From Zygnema cylindricum (taxonomy: Eukaryota > Streptophyta > Zygnematophyceae > Zygnematales > Zygnemataceae), in assembly GCA_037447655.1 (NCBI GenBank), contig JBBHKE010002009.1, positions 106,110 through 122,615 of the forward strand: DNA of 16,506 nucleotides, read 5' to 3'. The position numbers were made by a program, and so were the translations under genes. Below, piece after piece: positions 8,779-15,300 of the stretch; position 1 is the stretch's first letter; each line of letters opens with the position of its first letter. The notes beneath the pieces were generated by a model. That model did not search any database, had not been told where the DNA came from, and saw nothing but the letters and a program-made list of their open reading frames with translations.

Positions 8779-11242
8779 TGAAATGCGGAAATTTGAAAAG
8801 AGGCGTTGAAGCTCCAGCAATTCAACGTCACAATATTTGTTTTTTGGAGTAATGCGATGTCTGCGATATAGAGAAAGAAGGCAGACAAAAGCGGCCATGT
8901 CTGTCTGTCAAATATACTCGAACTGAATTTTTATATAATTTTACCTTCGTGGCATTCGAAAAGAGACGTTGAACGTCACAATAAATTCGCGTGACAGAAT
9001 AATTTCGAAAAAAGGCAGACAAAAGGCGGTCATGTCTGTCTGTCAAATATACTCGCACTGAATTTTTATAAAATTTTACCTTCGTGGCATTCGAAAAGAG
9101 ATGTTGAATCTCACAATAATTTCGCGTGTCACAATAATTTTGAAAGAAGACAGACAAAAGGCGACCATGTCTGTCTGTTTGATATACTCGCACTGAATTT
9201 TTATAAAATTTTACCTTCGTGGCATTCGAACCCGGGTACGTCAATGCACATCATTCCCCAAGTTTACTCATTGAAATACCAACTGGTGAAGAAGTTCCGG
9301 TAATTGTGAGATAAGCGTCATACTTATTTGTACTTTATGTTCAGTCAACTGAACAAGAATACCACGTAAGTTGTACGTTATATAATCGAAAATGTACGGA
9401 CATTTTGGAAAAGAGACGTTGAACGTCACAATAATTTCGCGCGTCACAACATTTTTTTCTTTTTGAAGTAATGCGCTGTTTGCGAGATAGAGAAAGAAGG
9501 CAGATAGAAGGCGGGCATGTCTGTCTGTCACATATACTCGCATTGAATTTTTGTAAAATTTTTCCTTCGAGTCATTCGAGCCCGGGTACGTCAGTGCACA
9601 ACATTCCCCAAGGTGACTGATTTAAATACCAATTGGTGAAAAAGTTCCGGTAATTGTGAGATATGCGTCGTACTTATTGGTACTTTATTTTTAGTCAATT
9701 GAACAGGAATACCACGTAAGTTGTACGTTATATAATCGAAAATGTACGGACATTTTCGAAAGAGACGTTGAACGTCACAATAATGTTGAACGTCACAATA
9801 ATTTCGCGCGTCACAATATGTTTTTTTCTGGAGTAATGCGTTGTCTGCGAGATAGAGAAAGAAGGCAAACAGAAGGCGGCCATGTCTGTCTGTCAGATGT
9901 ACTTGTGTTGAAGTTATATAAAATTTTACCTTCGTGGCATTCGAAAAGAGACGTTGAACGTCACAATAATTTCGCGCGTCACAATAATTTCGAAAGAAGG
10001 CAAACAGAAGGCGGCCATGTCTGTCTGTCACATATACTCGCACTGAATTTTTATAAAATTTTACCTTTGTGGCATTCGAGCCCGGGTACGTCAGTGCACA
10101 ACATTCCCCAAGGTGATTGATTGAAATACCAGTTGGTGAAAAAGTTCCGGTAACTGTGAGATATGCGTTGTAATTATTGGTTCTTTTTGTTCAGTCAACT
10201 GAACAGGAATACCACGTAAGTTGTACGTTATATAATCGAAAATTTATGGACATTTTCGAAAAGAGACGTTGAACGTCACAATAATTGCGCGCGTCACAAT
10301 TATATTGCCTATCACGATATTTTTTTTTTTGAGTAATGCGTTGTCTGCGAGATAGAGAAAGAAGGCAGACAGAAGGCGGCCATGTCTGTCTATCAAATGT
10401 AATCGCACTGAATTTTTATAAAATTTTACCTTCGTGGCATTCAAACCCGGGTACGTCAGTGCACAGCATTCCCCTCGGTGACTGATTGAAATACCAGTTG
10501 GTTAAAAAGTTCCGGTAACTGTGAGATATGCGTCGTACTTATTGGTTCTTTTTGTTCAGTCACCTGAACAGGAATACCACGTAAGTTGTACGTTATATAA
10601 TAGAAAATGTACGGACATTTTAGAAAATAGACGTTGAACGTCACAATAATTTCGCGCGTCACAATATATTTTTTTTTGGAGTAATGCGTTATCTGCGAGA
10701 TAGAGAAAGATGTAGGCGGACAGAAGGCGGCTATGTCTGTCTGTCACATATACTCGCAGTGAATTTTTATAAAATTTTACCTTCGTGGCATTCGAACACG
10801 GGTACGTCAGTGCACAGCATTCCCCAAGGTGACTAATTGAAATACCATCTGGAGAAGAAGTTCCTATAACTGTGAGATATGCGTTGTACATATTGTTACT
10901 TTATGTTCAGTCAACTGAACAGGAATACCACGTAAGATGTACGTTATATAATAGAAAATGTACGGACATTTTGGAAAAGAGACGTTGAACGTCACAATAA
11001 TTTCGCGCGTCACAATATATTTTTTTTTGGAGTAATGCGTTATCTGCGAGATAGAGAAAGATGTAGGCGGACAGAAGGCGGCTATGTCTGTCTGTCAGAT
11101 ATACTCGCACTGAATTTTTATAAAATTTTACCTTCGCGGCATTCGGGTTACCTTCGTGGCATTCGAACCCGGGTACGTCAGTGCACAGCATTCCCCAAGG
11201 TGACTGATTGAAATATGAGCTGGTGAGGAAGTTCCGGTACAT
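8755..11242. repeat. Satellite-like tandem array, ~350-370-bp units
   Basis: The anchor YMCGGGTACG recurs at 9231, 9581, 10081, 10446, 10797 and 11168, giving spacings of 350, 500, 365, 351 and 371. The long spacing and the first unit contain extra copies of a ~125-bp sub-block that runs from GACGTTGAACGTC to GGCATTCGAA. Each full unit carries, in order, a GACGTTGAACGTC dyad, TCACAATA direct repeats, a T-run, GCGAGATAGAGAAAG, a GACAGA/TCTGTC dyad, ATTCGAACCCGGGTACGTCA, GTTCAGTCAACTGAAC, TTATATAA and AAAATGT-ACGG-ACATTTT. Minus-strand open frames share repeated phrases such as RVYLTDRHGRLLSAFF, but they break at T-run length changes, so I treat the array as non-coding. It lies about 0.5 kb upstream of the HSP70 promoter elements. 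Confidence 0.93.
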
Positions 11243-11761
11243 GTGAGATGTGTGATAAAATTATAAAGAGTTAATACTTTTACCGCTCATTTATTGTTAA
11301 TAGCTTGCAAACTGCGTTACATGCAATAGCTTTTTGTTTTTTTATGTACGGAATTGTACGGAAGGAAATTCATTATCGATTTTCTGCGATTTGATCAAAA
11401 GGTTCAATGCGTTTGTTACGTATAATTCGTCGCGTACGGTACGTTCGCACTAATCGCCGTGAACAACTATGTCTTAAGGTGATATTGTATGTTTTGCATA
11501 CAAAAGGCATATTGTATGGGCCTACTTTCACCTACTTTTGAACTATGCAGTTACCTTATGAAAGAAAAACGCGCATGGCTCGGAATGTCGTCACGTTTCT
11601 TCGTGCGGTGGATGCAGAGACCTGAGGTTCAGGAATTTCTGACACGTACAGAAAAAGTACTGCCTTAGCAAAATGATGACGCCAGGGTGACGAAGATTTA
11701 GAACCGCCGACCTTCTCCGTTCTCACTGCCTCCCACGTTTTTCGCACGTGTACCGACAATC
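11243..11761. other. Upstream flank of HSP70, no gene seen
   Basis: This links the repeat array to the promoter. It contains a doubled TGTACGGAA near 11344-11360 and a site-II-like TGGGCC at 11517-11522. A minus-strand frame at 11556-11759 has no recognisable domain and is probably chance. Confidence 0.5.
11517..11522 (+). promoter_or_regulatory. Site II-like element (TGGGCC)
   Basis: TGGGCC matches the TGGGCY site II motif, which in plants is enriched in promoters of nuclear genes for mitochondrial and growth-related proteins and is bound by TCP factors. It lies about 700 bases before the HSP70 ATG. Six bases alone are weak evidence. Confidence 0.3.
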
Positions 11762-11774
11762 GAAACTTCTAGAA
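11762..11774 (+). promoter_or_regulatory. Heat shock element
   Basis: GAAACTTCTAGAA is a perfect three-block heat shock element (GAAnnTTCnnGAA), followed by CCTCC as a weak fourth block. This is the binding site of heat shock factor trimers. It lies about 460 bases before the HSP70 ATG on the same strand, where a heat-responsive promoter would be expected. Confidence 0.72.
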
Positions 11775-11810
11775 CCTCCGTGCTTCTTCCAGCAAAGCAA
11801 ATTCGGTGCT

Positions 11811-11820
11811 GCCACGTCAT
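11811..11820 (+). promoter_or_regulatory. ACGT-core bZIP-type box
   Basis: GCCACGTCAT is an ACGT-core box whose complement ATGACGTGGC resembles sites of plant bZIP stress factors. It sits 37 bases after the heat shock element and just before a poor TATA candidate (CTATAGCA at about 11822). The function is inferred. Confidence 0.35.
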
Positions 11821-11885
11821 TCTATAGCATAGCGAATCATAGCCGTCAATAGAACTATGTTTGACGGTAGATGTGAAGCGAGATC

Positions 11886-11893
11886 TAGGGTTT
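11886..11893 (+). promoter_or_regulatory. Telo-box in promoter/leader
   Basis: TAGGGTTT is the complement of the plant telo-box AAACCCTA, which often accompanies site II in promoters and leaders of housekeeping genes. Two more lie in intron 1 (12419-12426 and 12495-12502). Confidence 0.4.
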
Positions 11894-12222
11894 TTGGTAA
11901 CTTACTAACTTCCAAAAGACGTACGGAATTAAAGCGCCTACACCGCACTAAAACTTCTGCAGAAAAAATATTTTGCATAAGTCTCTGCTGAGAATTGAAG
12001 GGCAGTCTGTTTGATCCTTTTTTCTCCTCTTCCTTAAGATTTTCTCTACCATTTGTTTTCAATTTTTTTTCAATTTTTTTCCTTTAACAACGTTTCTTTG
12101 ACTAATACCACCAGGCTTCAGTCATAACTAAAGTAAACGGGCGTTGTGATAATTTCCTTTTGTAGTTTTTTGTTTTTTTTTCCCTCAAATATTATATTTT
12201 GTGATTTAAGTGGTTATAAAAT
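11894..12222 (+). other. Probable 5' untranslated leader of HSP70, free of ATG
   Basis: No ATG occurs between about 11873 and the start codon at 12223, some 350 bases. This supports 12223 as the first AUG of the transcript. The stretch is pyrimidine-rich, especially 12010-12090 and 12150-12185. The transcription start and any leader intron cannot be placed by eye. Confidence 0.55.
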
Positions 12223-12318
12223 ATGGCTTTTGGAGGATATATGGCTGGGAGGTTCTTAAGGAGTATGAGACAGAGAGGAGAGGTTTCAAAGGTGGTAGGA
12301 AATATGCAGCAAATTCTG
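12223..12318 (+). CDS. mtHSC70: mtHSC70 exon 1 (presequence)
   Basis: It is 32 codons, ending in phase 0 at CTG|GTAAGT. It opens [20 protein letters not shown], an Arg-rich segment able to form an amphipathic helix as in matrix-targeting peptides. A second in-frame Met lies at codon 7. Confidence 0.87.
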
Positions 12319-15300
12319 GTAAGTTTAAACGTTTTTTAAGTAGCAGAACCTTTGAGAATATGCACTGCACTTCCTTTTTGTCGGTTCTTAGGCATTTTGA
12401 CCTGTTTTTAGGGTTATTTAGGGTTTTTCAGGGTTTCCATGTATGTGTGGAAGTATCATGAGCATTCGTAAGCGCTTTTTTTCTGTTGGTTTTTTAGGGT
12501 TTTTAGGAAATATTTAAAGTTATTGTGATTTTTTTTGTGGATCAGAACCTTAATTTATCTCGGATCTTTTTGTTTCGTGTGACATTGGTCACGGCAGAGT
12601 GAAGGATCGCCGCATTCTTGGACGGCATCGGCGGTGAGAAGGTGGAATGTGGGGTCAAGAACTTTCAGGTAAGGTTTTCATCTCTCTCTCCCCCTCTCTC
12701 TCTCAATTCCTCTCTCTTTCTCTCTCTCTCCCCCCCCTCTCTCTCAATTTCTCTCTTTCTTTCTCTCTCCCTCTCTCTGTGTTGTTTGTCCCTGTCGCAG
12801 TATCTCCCTATCTCTCTCACGCACTGTATCTGTGTGTATGTTTGTTATTTTTATCTTTTGCTTCCCTTTCCTTTTATCCTCTTGTTTTCTTTCTTTTTTC
12901 CCCCTTTCCTTCAATTTCCTTGTCTTCTTTTCTTAATATTCCCTCTCTTAACTTATCTCTGCCCTCTCCCTTCCTGAATTTTCTCTGTCTCAACTCTCTC
13001 GTTCTCCTCTCTTTCCTAATTCTCCTCACTGCAACTCTCTCTCAAGTTTTTTCTCTCCCTCTCTTATTTCTCTCTATCTAAATTTTCTACCCTCTTGTTT
13101 AATTCCCTCTGTCTCAATTTCTCTCTCTTCCTTCTCTAGTTCTTTCTCTATCTCAGTTTTCTTTCTCTTCCTTTCTCTCTTTTTTTTCTCCTCTTACATG
13201 TGTATGTGTGAGGATTTCCAAAGCTTATAATTTTTTTCAAATTTTCCTTTGTAATAGTACATATGCATATATTTTTTTTCTCTCATTTTTTTAAGTAGAT
13301 TCGACTCAGTATCTACTTTTTTTTAGTTTTTGTGGTGAACAATTGATGCTGGATTTCATTGACGTCTTCCGAAATTCAGTAGCTTTGTGTGATTTTGTTC
13401 TACTAGAAAGGTTCCTCCCTCTTTCTCTCCATCCCTACCCCTTTCCCTCTCTCCCTCCTTCCCTCCCTCCCTCCCTCTCTCCCTCCCTCCCTCTCTCCCT
13501 CCTTCCCTCTCTCCCTCCCTCCCTCCCTCCCTCCCTCCCTCCACCTTCCCTCCCTCCTCTTCCCTCCCCCCCTCTCCCCTTCTCTCTCCCTTTCCCTTTC
13601 CCTCTCCCTCTCCCTCTCCCTCGTCCTTTCTCTCTCTCCCCCTCCCCCACACTCCTGCTCCCTTTCCCTCCCCCTCGCCCTCTCCTTCCTACAGATTTTT
13701 CGTGTTTTTTGGTATATTTTTTGTGTTTTCTTATATTGTTTCCGTAACTTCTTTTTTGGTCGCTACAACCGAGATTATTAAATCATTTTTGTATCGTTTT
13801 TTTATTGTTTTTTTATCGTTCTTTTATTGTTCGTTTTTGTCAATTGGTTTTTGGTTTTTTTTTTTGTTTTTTTTTTCCGATTTTGTTTTTTTTGTTTCTG
13901 CTTTTGTCTTTTAGTGGAAAAGCCGCCGGATCTGATGTTGTGGGAATTGATCTCGGGACCACCAATTCCTGTGTGGCGGTGATGGAGGGGAAGGTGAGGA
14001 AACTAAATTTAGAGAAGAAATTCAACTTTAGAAAAAAGATATTTAAACTAGAAAGGAAATTTTCTTTAAAGAGGAAAATTGAAAAATTGGGTTAATTGGG
14101 GCTTTTTTGTTCAAAACTAATTTCTGTGTGGTGGTGATGGAGGGGAAGGTGAGAGAATTGAATTAAGAAGTAAATTGAATTTAGGAAGGAATCTTAATCA
14201 ATTAAGGAAGGAAATTGAATTTACTGAGGAGAATCGACTTAAGAGAGGAAAAGTGAAAAAATGGGTTTATTAGTGTTTTATATAAAACCAATTCTTGTGT
14301 GGGGTGTGAGGGAGAGGAAGGTAAAGAGAATGGAGTTTTTTTTTAAGGAGGGATGGGAAATTAAATCAGAAATAAAAGTCTAGAGAAGAGAGGAATTTGA
14401 ATGTAAAGAGTAATTTGAATGTAAGGGAATTATAAAAGGTTATGGTTTTCAGAGGTTTAAAGTTTACAGGGCTTTTTAAGAAAGTAAAGGTTAATTATGT
14501 ATGGTGGAGGAAGGAAGGAAAAGGCAGGGGGGGAGGGGAGGTAAGGAAGATTATCATTTTTAGAAAGGAAATTGGATTTAGAAAAGAAATCTGATTTAGA
14601 AAGGAATTTGAATTTAGGGAGGAATGTGTACTATGAAAAGTGGGTTTATGGGTTTATCTAAAATTAACAATAATAATACTAATATTTGTGTGACAGTAGT
14701 TGAGGAGAAGGTGAAAAATTAGAGCTAGAAAGGAGAATGGAAACCTGGGTTTGATAGAGGTTTATCTTAAATTCTTAATAAACCTGGACTCAAAATTTTC
14801 TGTGGCAGTTTTGGAGGTGAAGTTGAAAAAATTGAATCTAGAGAGAAATTTGAATTTAAGGAAATTGGAAAACTGGGGGCTAAAATTAAAACTAATTCTT
14901 GTATGGAGGTGTTAAAGGCAAAGGTGGGAAAAAGGATTTTCAAAGAGAGATTGAAAAGCCCTAGAAAAAAACAAACTGGTTTTTTTTCTTCCAATTTTTT
15001 AACTACACTGCCAAATAATTAGCAGAGTTTATAACACTAATTCGGTGGCGACTTTTTTCTGACCTTTTCACTTATTAAGGGAGTGCACTAGAATCTGCCA
15101 CGTCTTAGTATTATATATTCAAATTTTGCATTGACACTATTTAATTATTAATGCTGTGTAGTGGTATCAACACTAACTTATGATATATTCGGTCAGAAAA
15201 AGTTGCAATCAAATCAGTTTTATGAGCACTAATAATGGCGGGAAGTGAAGTTTACAGGAACAACATATACTGTACAGTAGCTCTACAGTGAACGATGGCA

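Noticed and set aside
8755-11242. CRISPR-like array
   Set aside because: Units are ~360 bp, the intervening DNA is itself repeated rather than unique, and the context is a spliced plant-type nuclear genome.
12618-13081. Long overlapping + strand frames rich in Ser, Leu and Pro
   Set aside because: They are translations of the CT-rich repeat in intron 2. Low-complexity DNA of this kind is open in several frames at once.
13356-13652. Minus-strand Gly/Arg/Glu-rich frames
   Set aside because: They are a complement of the CCCT tract, with no real protein features. The same holds for the Ser/Pro-rich minus frames at 15434-15848.
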